Source of the DNA: Ancylobacter oerskovii
GTDB taxonomy: Bacteria; Pseudomonadota; Alphaproteobacteria; Rhizobiales; Xanthobacteraceae
Reading direction: 5' to 3'
Assembly: GCF_018390555.1 (NCBI RefSeq)
Contig: NZ_JAHBGB010000019.1
Location: 300,707 to 364,706 of the forward strand
Length of the DNA: 64,000 nt
Part shown: in pieces, positions 1-8,000 of the stretch
Numbering within the stretch: the first letter of the stretch is position 1
Layout of the letters: each line of letters opens with the position of its first letter
Translations under genes and position numbers: made by a program
Notes under the pieces: generated by a model
Seen by the model: only the letters and a program-made list of their open reading frames with translations
What the model was told of the DNA's origin: nothing
Databases searched by the model: none

Positions 1-1316
1 GCGAGGCGGGTCTCGCCGGCCCTTCCGGCCAGCGAGAGCAGGGCGCCGAGCCCCGCCAGCCCGCCGGTGAGGGCGACGATCGACGTCCACCCGCCGTGCT
101 CCCAGAACCAGCCGCCCATCGAGCCGGTGACGCTGGAGCCGATATAGTAGAACAGCAGGTACAGCGAGGCGGCGTGTCCCTTGGACAGGCCGGCCAGCGG
201 GCCGACCGAGCTCGAGGCCACGGAATGGCCGATGAAGAAGCCGGTCGCCACCAGCGCCACCCCGCCGGCGATCGCCACCAGCGAGGCCGACAGCGTCAGC
301 AGCACGCCGGCCAGCATGATCAGGAAGCCGGCGACCAGCAGCGGCCGGCGCCCGAAGCGGTCGGCGAGGCTGCCCGCCAGCGAGGAGGAGACGATGCCGA
401 AGCCGAAGGCGAGGAACAGCATGCTCACCGCCGAGGGGGAGAGCCCGTAAGGGGCGCCGGAGAGCCGGAAGGTGGCGTAGTTGAACAGCGTCACGAAGAT
501 GCTGGTCAGCACGAAGCCGATGGCATAGACGCGCAGCAGCGCCCGGTTGCGCAGGTGCCCGCCCCAGGCGGCAAGGTGGAAGCCGAGGCCGAGCCCGCGC
601 TGCGGCTCGAAGTTGCGCGAGCGGGGCAGCAGCAGCAGGAAGCCGATCGCCGAGGCGACGCACAGCGCCCCGAGCACGCCGAGCGCCACCCGCCAGGAGG
701 CGAATTCGGTGGTCAGCCCCATGCCGACCCGGCCCATCATCGCCCCGAAGGCGGTGCCGCCGATATAGAGCCCCATCGCCTTGCCGAGATGCCGGGGATG
801 GATCTCCTCCGCCAGATAGGCCATCGCCACCGCCGGCACGCCGCCGAGCACGAAGCCTTCCAGCGCGCGGGCCAGCAGCAGCGTGTGCCAGCTGGGCGAG
901 AAGGCGGCGGCAAGGTTGAACACCGCCGCCAGCGCCATGGAGCCGAAGATCAGCCCGCGCCGGCCGAGCACCTGCGAGAAGGCGCCGGCCAGCACGATGG
1001 ACACCGCGAGCAGCCCGGTGGTGAGCGACAGGGCGAGCGAGCTCTGCGCCGGGCTCAGCGCGAAGCTGCGCGCAAAATCCGGCAGCAGCGGCTGCACGCA
1101 ATAGATCAGCGAGAAGCTGGCGAAGCCGGCAAGAAACAGCGCCAGGCCGGCGCGGCGATAATCGGCGGTGCCGCGCTCGATGAAGGCGGGCGCCGCGCCG
1201 ATCTCGGGCACCACCAGATCGGGGGCGGCCCGCAGCGCCGGGGAGGCGGCGGCGTCGGAGGCGGAAGGTGCCCGGTCGAGCAGGACCGGGGCGGCGGCGG
1301 CGGCAGGCGGGGACAT
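1..1316 (-). CDS. MFS transporter, YnfM-like (3' end outside window)
   Basis: Inner-membrane major facilitator superfamily exporter read leftward from the ATG at 1316. At least 438 codons are present and the reading frame is still open at base 1, so the C-terminus is missing. After a roughly 50-residue Ala/Pro-rich cytoplasmic N-terminus come repeated hydrophobic helices. The first contains the segment IYCVQPLLPDFA and a later one AYLAEEIHPRHLGKAMGLYIGG, both very close in wording to E. coli YnfM. Loop motifs such as LADRFGRRP are typical of MFS. The substrate is unknown. The gene is divergent from the LysR regulator at 1420, a common regulator-exporter arrangement. It resembles YnfM more than EntS, so a role in siderophore export is only a possibility. 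Confidence 0.9.
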   Translation of the reverse strand, partial: MSPPAAAAAPVLLDRAPSASDAAASPALRAAPDLVVPEIGAAPAFIERGTADYRRAGLALFLAGFASFSLIYCVQPLLPDFARSFALSPAQSSLALSLTTGLLAVSIVLAGAFSQVLGRRGLIFGSMALAAVFNLAAAFSPSWHTLLLARALEGFVLGGVPAVAMAYLAEEIHPRHLGKAMGLYIGGTAFGAMMGRVGMGLTTEFASWRVALGVLGALCVASAIGFLLLLPRSRNFEPQRGLGLGFHLAAWGGHLRNRALLRVYAIGFVLTSIFVTLFNYATFRLSGAPYGLSPSAVSMLFLAFGFGIVSSSLAGSLADRFGRRPLLVAGFLIMLAGVLLTLSASLVAIAGGVALVATGFFIGHSVASSSVGPLAGLSKGHAASLYLLFYYIGSSVTGSMGGWFWEHGGWTSIVALTGGLAGLGALLSLAGRAGETRL

Positions 1317-1386
1317 GATCGGCAATCCGTAGGGAGGATCCCTGTTTCGCCCGTTGAGATAATTCCGCCGCCATCATCTGTCTAAT

Positions 1387-1411
1387 ATATGGAACTGTCG
1401 TTCTTCATATG
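1387..1411. promoter_or_regulatory. A+T-rich imperfect dyad between the MFS and LysR genes
   Basis: The 103-bp divergent gap contains the imperfect inverted repeat ATATG-GAAC / GTTC-TTCATAT in otherwise G+C-rich DNA. It sits just before the LysR start and is a plausible autoregulatory and MFS-controlling operator of the LysR protein. It is a pattern call only; neither gene has an obvious Shine-Dalgarno sequence here. Confidence 0.35.
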
Positions 1412-1419
1412 TAACATGT

Positions 1420-2328
1420 ATGGCGATGGAGCTGCGCCACATCCGCTATTTCATCGCCGTCGCCGAGGAGCGGAACTTCACCCGCGCCGCTGCCCGGCTC
1501 GGCATCGGCCAACCGCCCTTGAGCGCCCAGATCAAGGATCTGGAGGCCGAGATCGGCACCCAGCTCTTCCACCGGGTGGCGCACGGCGCCGAGTTGACGG
1601 AGGCCGGCACGGCCTTCCTCACGGCGGTGAAGAGCCTGCCCGACGAGGCCGCGGCCGCCATCCATGCGGCGCGGCGCGCGGCGCGGGGCGAGACCGGCCA
1701 GCTCAGCGTCGGGCTCACCGGTACCGCGGCGCTCAACCCGCTGTTCCCCGCCGCCATCCGCTCCTTCCGCCGCTCCTATCCCGATGTGGAGCTCAGGATC
1801 GTCGAGGCCAATTCCGTGGTGCTGCTGTCCAGCCTCGTCGAGGGGCGGCTCGACGTCGCCATCTTGCGCCCGGCCGAATCCGATCCCGAGGATCTGCGCG
1901 AGGAACGGCTGATCGACGAGCCGCTGGTGGCGGCGCTGCCGGCGGCGCACCCCGCCGCGTCCCGCCGTACGGGGCTGGATCTCGCGACCTTGAGCGACGA
2001 GCCGTTCATCCTCACCCCGCGCTCGGTCGGCACCAGCCTCCACGATGCCGCGCTCGCCGCCTGCCGGGCCGTCGGCTTCGAGCCCCGGCTCGGCCAGCCG
2101 GCGCCGCAGATCGCCTCGATCCTGTCGCTGGTGGCGGCGGAGTTCGGTGTCTCGCTGGTGCCCGCCTCGCTTGCCGAGCTCAACGTGCCCGGCGTGGTGT
2201 TCCGACGGCTGCGGGCGCCGGAACCGCGGGTCGGGCTGGTGGTCGCCTATCGCAAGCACCGCCCGCCGCCGCTGGCCTTGAACTTCGCGAAGGTCGCGCG
2301 GGCCGCGCGGGCGATGGCGGAGATATAG
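1420..2328 (+). CDS. LysR-family transcriptional regulator
   Basis: A 302-residue LysR-type DNA-binding regulator of normal family length. The winged helix-turn-helix is at about residues 3-62 (LRHIRYFIAVAEERNFTRAA, then LGIGQPPLSAQIKDLE). The effector-binding domain of two Rossmann-like lobes begins near residue 90 (GQLSVGLTG). ATG codons at 1420 and 1426 are both possible, because neither has a convincing ribosome site. Divergent placement from the MFS exporter makes that gene the likely target. The inducer cannot be read from sequence. Confidence 0.93.
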   Translation: MAMELRHIRYFIAVAEERNFTRAAARLGIGQPPLSAQIKDLEAEIGTQLFHRVAHGAELTEAGTAFLTAVKSLPDEAAAAIHAARRAARGETGQLSVGLTGTAALNPLFPAAIRSFRRSYPDVELRIVEANSVVLLSSLVEGRLDVAILRPAESDPEDLREERLIDEPLVAALPAAHPAASRRTGLDLATLSDEPFILTPRSVGTSLHDAALAACRAVGFEPRLGQPAPQIASILSLVAAEFGVSLVPASLAELNVPGVVFRRLRAPEPRVGLVVAYRKHRPPPLALNFAKVARAARAMAEI

Positions 2329-2619
2329 GGCGCGGGCTGCTTCGGGCACCGGCGGCGATCCGACAGGGCGGGGACGTCGGCACTGAGGGGGGCTTTCGAC
2401 CGCCCGTCGCCGACAGGCGACAGGCTGTCCCCGGCATCTTCCCGCCGGAAGCGGCAGCTTCGGGCGCCGTCGGGCGAAGCTGCGGGCGAGGTGGCGGCAG
2501 CGTTTCACCGGATTTCCGGCCGGCATGGCGTGCAGCGTCGGGCGCGAAAGGCGCTTATGCTGGCGGCGGCGACGCGCCCGCGCCGTCATCCCGCCCCGCG
2601 AGCCCGTCACGGCCTTCCC

Positions 2620-4182
2620 ATGACCTCAGCCTCTCCCGAAGGTGCGCCGATCCCGGCCCGCCGCCCCAACATCCTGCTGATCACCGCCGACCAGTGGCGC
2701 GGCGACCTCATGGGACCTCATCGGCCGTTCGGCAGCCTGACGCCGCATCTCGATGCGCTCGCCGCCGCCGGCACCCGCTTCGCCAGCCATTATTGCCAGG
2801 CCTATCCCTGCGGGCCCTCGCGCGCCTCGCTCTATACCGGGCTCTATGCCCACAAGCACCGCTCGGTGGCGAACGGCATGCCGCTCGATGCCCGCCATCC
2901 GACGCTGTTCACCGAGCTGCGCCGCGCCGGCTACCTGCCGACGCTGTTCGGCTACACCGATACGACCCTCGACCCGCGCGGGCGGGCGGCGCGCGATCCC
3001 GATTGCGGCACCTATGAAAATCTCTGCCCGGGCATCGCCGCCGGGCTGGTGCTCACCGAGCGCGCGACGCCGTGGCTGGCGCATCTGAAGGCGCAGGGCT
3101 ACCGGGTCGATGACCCGGATGCCGGCCGCGAGGCGATCTTCGCCCAGCGCGGCTTCGGCGAGCCGGCGATATTCTCCGCCGAGCATTCGGAGACCGCCTT
3201 CCTCACCGACCGCTTCCTCGACTGGCTCGGCGTCGTCGGCGCGGCACCCTTCTGCGCCCATCTCTCCTACATCGCCCCGCATCCGCCCTTCGGGGCGGCC
3301 GATCCCTGGCACCGTCTCGTCGACCCCGCCGACATGCCCGAGCCGGTGCGCGGGGCCGATCCCGCGGTCGAGGCGGCGCAGAGCCCGCTGGTCGCTGCAC
3401 TGATCGGCCAGATCGGCCTCACCGGACACCTCATCGGCCTCGCCGGACGTGCCGCCGACATGGACCGGAGCCTCATCCGCCGCATGCGCGCCATCTATGC
3501 CGGCCTCGCCCATGAGGTGGACCACCATCTCGGCCGCATCTTCCGGGCGCTCAGGGAAAATGGCTTGTGGGACAATACCTTGATCGTCTTCACCGGCGAT
3601 CATGGCGAGCAGCTCGGCGACCATTGGCTGCTCGGCAAGACCGGCTATTACGACCAGTCCGCCCATATCCCGCTGATCATCCGCGATCCCCGCCCCTCTG
3701 CCGACAAGGGGCGAGGCAAGCTGCTGGAATCGTTCACGGAATCCGTCGATGTGCTGCCCACCCTGCTGGAGGCGGCCGGCGTGCCGACCCCGCGAAACTG
3801 CGACGGCAGGAGCCTGCTCCCCCTCTGCGCTGGCGAGGAAATCCCTGCCGACTGGCGCGACGAGGTGCATTGGAGCTTCCATTTCGGCGACATCGTCGGG
3901 CGGCGCATGGAGCAGGCGCTCGGCCTGCCGACCCCACGGAGCCACCTGCAGGTAGTGCGTGCCAAACATTTGAAATATATAGGTTTTGCTGGATTGCCGC
4001 CGGTGGTTTTCGATCTCTCGGCCGACCCGGACGAGCTCGCGAATCGTGCCTCGGACCCCGGATCCGCCTCGTTGCGGCTGGAAGGGGCGGAGCGCCTGCT
4101 CGGCTTCCGGCAGCGCCATGAAGAGGAAACCCTCACCGGCTTTCTGGCAAAGGACGGGCAGTTGCATCAGGAAGGAAGATGA
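2620..4182 (+). CDS. Sulfatase / phosphonate monoester hydrolase (alkaline phosphatase superfamily)
   Basis: A 520-residue hydrolase of sulfate, phosphonate or phosphodiester monoesters. The N-terminal NILLITADQWRGD supplies the first metal-binding Asp. CGPSRASLYTG at residues 64-74 is the C-x-P-S-R signature in which Cys64 becomes formylglycine. GDHGEQLGDHWLLGKTGYYD carries the second metal-site residues. The C-terminal GLPPVVFDLSADPDELANRA is very like the Rhizobium/Burkholderia phosphonate monoester hydrolase (PMH) group, which is known for promiscuity. No signal peptide is seen, so it is probably cytoplasmic. The start at 2620 is chosen because the protein begins shortly before the catalytic fold; an ATG at 2557 in the same frame would add an unconserved Arg-rich stretch. 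Activity depends on a formylglycine-generating enzyme encoded elsewhere. Confidence 0.9.
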   Translation: MTSASPEGAPIPARRPNILLITADQWRGDLMGPHRPFGSLTPHLDALAAAGTRFASHYCQAYPCGPSRASLYTGLYAHKHRSVANGMPLDARHPTLFTELRRAGYLPTLFGYTDTTLDPRGRAARDPDCGTYENLCPGIAAGLVLTERATPWLAHLKAQGYRVDDPDAGREAIFAQRGFGEPAIFSAEHSETAFLTDRFLDWLGVVGAAPFCAHLSYIAPHPPFGAADPWHRLVDPADMPEPVRGADPAVEAAQSPLVAALIGQIGLTGHLIGLAGRAADMDRSLIRRMRAIYAGLAHEVDHHLGRIFRALRENGLWDNTLIVFTGDHGEQLGDHWLLGKTGYYDQSAHIPLIIRDPRPSADKGRGKLLESFTESVDVLPTLLEAAGVPTPRNCDGRSLLPLCAGEEIPADWRDEVHWSFHFGDIVGRRMEQALGLPTPRSHLQVVRAKHLKYIGFAGLPPVVFDLSADPDELANRASDPGSASLRLEGAERLLGFRQRHEEETLTGFLAKDGQLHQEGR

Positions 4183-4270
4183 GGACGCGGGCGGCCGAAT
4201 GCAGCCCGGCTGCCGCCGGTTGACGTCGCGCGCATCAGGGCTTGCCACCGGTTTTGTTCATGAAATGAAG

Positions 4271-4287
4271 TTTGGAATTATTCAAAT
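4271..4287. promoter_or_regulatory. Possible Irr box (iron control element)
   Basis: TTTGGAA-TTA-TTCAAAT fits the palindromic ICE pattern as I recall it (TTTAGAA-N3-TTCTAAA) at 11 of 14 defined positions. It lies in an unusually A+T-rich 60-bp stretch upstream of the siderophore operon and about 70 bp upstream of the candidate -35. Upstream placement would suit activation by Irr under iron limitation, which is known for some uptake genes in Hyphomicrobiales. The consensus is quoted from memory, so the call rests on pattern and context. Confidence 0.45.
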
Positions 4288-4357
4288 ATTTTTTCGGAAG
4301 ACTTGAGGCGGGTGTTTTTCTGGAATCATTTGAAGGTAAGCATTAAGAATTGTTTAG

Positions 4358-4386
4358 TTGACATGAACATATCCCGGGCGGATAGG
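4358..4386 (+). promoter_or_regulatory. Candidate sigma70 promoter of the siderophore operon
   Basis: A perfect -35 TTGACA (4358-4363) is followed after 17 bp by a weak -10 GATAGG (4381-4386). This would start transcription about 30 bp before the ATG at 4422. A weak -10 with an upstream activator-type site would suit a regulated promoter. Confidence 0.4.
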
Positions 4387-4421
4387 CAGCGCAGTTCTCG
4401 CTTTGTCGGTGACGCCGATCC

Positions 4422-5555
4422 ATGCTCGCCCTCGGTCCTTCGCCTCTCCTGCCTCGCCGTCGCGATGTACTCGGCCTGATGGCGCTGGCCGCCTTCGGCT
4501 GCGGCCTCGCGCCCGCGGCGGGGGCAGCGATCGCGCTGCGCGACGTGACCGGCCGCGACGTGACGCTGGCCGCACCGGCCTCCCGCCTCGTCATCGGCGA
4601 CGGCCGCTTCCTCCTGGCGCTGGCGCTGATCCATCCCGATCCCGTCTCGCTTCTCGCCGGCTGGCCGCGCGACATCAACCGCATCGGCCGTGCCGCCTAT
4701 GCGGCCTGGCAGAAAAAATTCCCTGCGATCAACGACATACCCCAGACGTCGTCCGCGAATGCGGCGATCTCGGTGGAGCGGATCATCGCGGCCCGACCGG
4801 ACCTTGCGGTGTTCTCGCTGGGCGCCCAGCCTTCCGGCGAGGAGGTCGCGCGGCTGGAGGCGGCCGGCATCCCGGTGGCGGTGGTCGATTTCTTCGTCAA
4901 GCCGCTCGACAATATGGACGCGAGCCTGAGGCTTCTCGGCCGGGCCATCGGGCGGGAGGCGCAGGCGGAGGAATTCATCGCTTTCCGCCGGACGCATTTC
5001 GATGCCGTGCGGGCCCGCGTCGCCGACCTGCCGGCCGAGAAGAAGCCGCGGCTGTTCTTCGAGGCGCATGCGGCCATGACCGCCGATTGCTGCAACTCGC
5101 CCGGGCGCGGCAATATCGGCGAGGTGATCGAGGCCGTCGGCGCCACCAATATCGGTTCGGCGGTGATCTCCGGCGCCTTCGGCAAGCTGAACCTCGAATA
5201 TGTCATCGCGCAGGACCCGCAAGTCTATGTCGCGACCGGCGGTAGCCATATGGAAGGCACGGCCGGCCTGTTGATCGGCCCCGAATACAGCCCCGAACGG
5301 GCGCGCGAGACGCTGGCCGGCCTCATTCGCCGGCCCGGTTTCGAGGGAATGAGCGCGGTCCGCAATCGCCGCGTCTACGGCCTTGCCCATCAGATGCTCA
5401 ACTCGCCGCTCGACGTGCTCACGCTCGAAGTGCTGGCGCGATGGGCGCATCCCGAGCTGTTCGCCGATCTCGATCCCGACGCGACGCTCGCCGAGATCAA
5501 CACGCGCTTCCTCGCCGTGCCCGTCGCCGGGCCGAACTGGATTGCCCTCGACTGA
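4422..5555 (+). CDS. Fe-siderophore ABC transporter substrate-binding protein
   Basis: A 377-residue periplasmic binding protein of the helical-backbone (FepB/FhuD/BtuF-like) class. The N-terminus has a twin-arginine-like signal (PRRRDVLGLMALAAFGCGLAPAAGA) and should be cleaved at about residue 35. The mature part starts with DVTGRDVTLAAPASRLVIGD, the usual first strand of this family. ERIIAARPDLAVFSLG and the C-terminal KLNLEYVIAQDPQVYVATGG follow family order. It is the first gene of the catecholate operon and would deliver the ferric siderophore to the permease and ATPase encoded in the facing direction at 15.2-17.2 kb. There is no lipobox, so it is predicted to be soluble. Confidence 0.88.
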   Translation: MLALGPSPLLPRRRDVLGLMALAAFGCGLAPAAGAAIALRDVTGRDVTLAAPASRLVIGDGRFLLALALIHPDPVSLLAGWPRDINRIGRAAYAAWQKKFPAINDIPQTSSANAAISVERIIAARPDLAVFSLGAQPSGEEVARLEAAGIPVAVVDFFVKPLDNMDASLRLLGRAIGREAQAEEFIAFRRTHFDAVRARVADLPAEKKPRLFFEAHAAMTADCCNSPGRGNIGEVIEAVGATNIGSAVISGAFGKLNLEYVIAQDPQVYVATGGSHMEGTAGLLIGPEYSPERARETLAGLIRRPGFEGMSAVRNRRVYGLAHQMLNSPLDVLTLEVLARWAHPELFADLDPDATLAEINTRFLAVPVAGPNWIALD

Positions 5556-5587
5556 CCGCTTTTCGTCATTCGCAACGGAGACCTGCC

Positions 5588-6763
5588 ATGCGCCGCGCCG
5601 CCCGGATCCATCGACTCTTCGCCGCTCCCTCGCTTGCGGCGCTCGCGACGGGCGCGCTGCTGCTCGCCGCTGCCGGCGGGGCGCAGGCCGAGCCGGAATT
5701 CGTGCGCTCGGTGAAACCCGGCCCCGGTGTCTATGAGCTGGTGTTCAGCGCGCCGATGAACCGCGTCTATGTCGCCGCGGCGGGCACGCGCGGCTCGACC
5801 GAGGCCAAGGTGCTGGCGCTGGATCCGGCGACGCTGGAAACCAAGGAAACCATCGATTTCGGGTCGGAGGCCGCCTTCGGCCTGGGCATCAACAACACCA
5901 CCAGGAAGCTCTACGCCACCCAGACCCGCATCGGCGCCGTCGCCATCGTCGATCTCGCCACCGGCAAGGTGGTGGCGACGGTGAAGAAGGACGAGAAGGC
6001 GCATGTGCGCGAGGCCGTGGTCGACGAGGCCGGCAACCGCATCTACGTCACAGCGATGGGCCGGGACGATGACAGCTCGGTGTGGATCATCGACGGCGCC
6101 ACCGACAAGCTCGTCGGCAGCATCGACAATCTGCCGGGCAGCGTGACCGGCGTCGCCATCGATTCGAAGGGGGGGCGCCTCTTCGCCTCCGCGATGAAGA
6201 GCAACCAGGTCCATGTCGTCGATCTCGCGACCGGCAAGCTCGTCAAGAGCTTCGCTTCCGGCGGCGAGAACGCCATCAACCTGGCCTATGACGCCAGCGG
6301 CGACCAGCTCTTCGTCGTGCATCAGGGGTCGGGCGATGTCGTCGTGCTCGATCCCAAGGATGGCTCCGTCATCAAGAAGATTCCGACCGGCCCCGGCGCG
6401 CTCGGCATCACCCTCGATCCGGCGCGCAGCCTGGCCTATGTCGCCAATCGCGTCGGCGGCTTCGTCACGCTGATCGACACCAAGACGCTGGAGCCGGTGG
6501 CGAATGTGGTGACGGGCTCGATGCCGAACACCGTCGCGGTCGACCCGACGACCGGCAATGCCTATGTCACCAACAAGTCGAAGATGGTGCCGCGTCCGCG
6601 CCCGGCCCAGCCGCCGGCCGCTGCGGCCTCGCCGGCCGGCGCTCCGGTTGCGGCGACCCCGGCGGCTCCGGCCGGTGCCGCTCCTGGCGGCGCGGCGCCG
6701 GGGGGGCGTCCGGTGCCGATGATCGATCCCTTCGGCGACACCGTCGCGTTGATCAAGCCCTGA
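5588..6763 (+). CDS. YncE-like secreted YVTN beta-propeller protein
   Basis: A 391-residue exported protein with a Sec signal peptide (cleavage near AQA-EPEFV, about residue 35). Repeated blade motifs such as KLYATQTRIGAVAIVDLATG, RIYVTAMGRD and AYVANRVGGFVTLID make a YVTN/NHL-type propeller. After the propeller, from about residue 335, comes a Pro/Ala-rich linker and a short tail. The ATG at 5588 has a GGAG ribosome site 8 bases upstream. E. coli YncE is known to rise under iron limitation, and its gene neighbours a TonB-dependent receptor gene. Placement between the siderophore-binding protein and entC suggests a periplasmic role in siderophore uptake or handling, but the biochemical role is unknown. 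Confidence 0.82.
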   Translation: MRRAARIHRLFAAPSLAALATGALLLAAAGGAQAEPEFVRSVKPGPGVYELVFSAPMNRVYVAAAGTRGSTEAKVLALDPATLETKETIDFGSEAAFGLGINNTTRKLYATQTRIGAVAIVDLATGKVVATVKKDEKAHVREAVVDEAGNRIYVTAMGRDDDSSVWIIDGATDKLVGSIDNLPGSVTGVAIDSKGGRLFASAMKSNQVHVVDLATGKLVKSFASGGENAINLAYDASGDQLFVVHQGSGDVVVLDPKDGSVIKKIPTGPGALGITLDPARSLAYVANRVGGFVTLIDTKTLEPVANVVTGSMPNTVAVDPTTGNAYVTNKSKMVPRPRPAQPPAAAASPAGAPVAATPAAPAGAAPGGAAPGGRPVPMIDPFGDTVALIKP

Positions 6764-6773
6764 TGCGCCGGCC

Positions 6774-8000
6774 GTGAACAAAGCGTCGGTGGTGAAAACC
6801 TCGGAGAGGACGGGCCAGCAGGTCGATCCGACCGACATGCCCGTCACGACGTCCGCGTGTTTCGCGCTGGTCGGGACCGGCGAGACGGTGGTCGCGAGCG
6901 GCTGCCGGCAGGTTCCGATCCGGGCGGGAGAGCCGCTTGCCCCGCAGCTCGCCGCCGCGCTGGCGGATGCCGGAACGGCCGATGCGGTCCTGGTGGGCGC
7001 GCTCCCTTACGATCGCACGCAACCCGCGCATCTGATGCGTCCGTCGGAGTGGTCGCGCGTCCCCGGGCGGTCCGGGGCCGGCGTCTTCGGCCAGCCGTCC
7101 CTGGTGCGTGTCGGGGGCGAGGCGTCGCAGTGGCGCGTGAGACCGGAGCCGTCTCTGGAGGTCTATCGGGCCGCCGTGACCGAGGCGCTGGCGCATATGG
7201 AGCGCAGGCCGGATCTGCGCAAGGTCGTGCTGTCCCGTGCCCTGCGGGTCTCGGGGGACCGGCCGATCGATGTCCGCGCGTTGCTCGGCCGGCTTGCCGA
7301 GGACCCCGCCGCCACGGCCTTCTGCGTTCCGTTGCCGCCGCAGGGCGGGACGGGGCGGCTGCTGGTGGGGGCGACCCCGGAGCTCCTGGTCTCGCGGCGA
7401 GGCGAGGTCGTGACCTCGCATCCGCTGGCCGGCTCGGCGCGCCGTTCCGCCGATCCGCTCCTTGATCGCGAAGCCGCGGACGCGCTCGCCATCTCGGACA
7501 AGGACAATCGCGAACATCGGGAGGTGGTGACGGCCATTCTCGACCAACTAGCCCCCTATTGCCGCGAACTCGGCACGCCGGAGGGCACCCGGCTCGTCGC
7601 TACCGCCAGCATGTGGCACCTCGGCACGCGGATCGTCGGGCGGCTGCGCGACACGGCGGTGTCGAGCCTCGAACTCGCCGCCCTGTTGCATCCGACGCCG
7701 GCCGTCTGCGGAACGCCGCGCGATGCGGCGGCCGAACTCATTTCCGAGCTCGAAGTCCATGACCGCGGCTTCTATGCCGGCGCGGTGGGCTGGTGCGAGG
7801 CGACGGGAGATGGCGACTGGCATGTCGCGCTGCGCTGCGCGGAGATTGCCGGCCGCGAGGCGCGGCTTCATGCCGGCGCCGGCATCGTGCGGGGATCCGA
7901 TCCGGTCGCCGAAGGCGAGGAGACGGCGGCGAAGTTTGCCGCCATGCTGCGGGCGCTCGGCCTCGACGAGGCCATCGCCTTTGAGGGGACGGCGGCATGA
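6774..8000 (+). CDS. entC: Isochorismate synthase EntC/DhbC-type
   Basis: A cytoplasmic, Mg-dependent enzyme converting chorismate to isochorismate, the first step to 2,3-dihydroxybenzoate. Alignment by eye to E. coli EntC is continuous. [74 protein letters not shown] and the C-terminal [23 protein letters not shown] with HAGAGIV are all in family order. The frame opens at a GTG (6774), 10 bp after the upstream stop. An internal ATG at 6837 gives a shorter N-terminus and is equally possible, since neither has a strong ribosome site. The stop overlaps the entE start (ATGA), which suggests translational coupling. Confidence 0.94.
   Translation: MNKASVVKTSERTGQQVDPTDMPVTTSACFALVGTGETVVASGCRQVPIRAGEPLAPQLAAALADAGTADAVLVGALPYDRTQPAHLMRPSEWSRVPGRSGAGVFGQPSLVRVGGEASQWRVRPEPSLEVYRAAVTEALAHMERRPDLRKVVLSRALRVSGDRPIDVRALLGRLAEDPAATAFCVPLPPQGGTGRLLVGATPELLVSRRGEVVTSHPLAGSARRSADPLLDREAADALAISDKDNREHREVVTAILDQLAPYCRELGTPEGTRLVATASMWHLGTRIVGRLRDTAVSSLELAALLHPTPAVCGTPRDAAAELISELEVHDRGFYAGAVGWCEATGDGDWHVALRCAEIAGREARLHAGAGIVRGSDPVAEGEETAAKFAAMLRALGLDEAIAFEGTAA

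Noticed and set aside
1..1316. Reading the MFS gene as the siderophore exporter EntS
   Set aside because: The sequence follows YnfM rather than EntS, and it is separated from the siderophore operon by a LysR gene and a sulfatase gene.
96..1385. Long forward ORF of 429 codons opposite the MFS gene
   Set aside because: Its composition (Gln/Arg/Gly/Ala-rich without domains) is that of an antisense frame in G+C-rich DNA, while the minus strand encodes a clear MFS protein.
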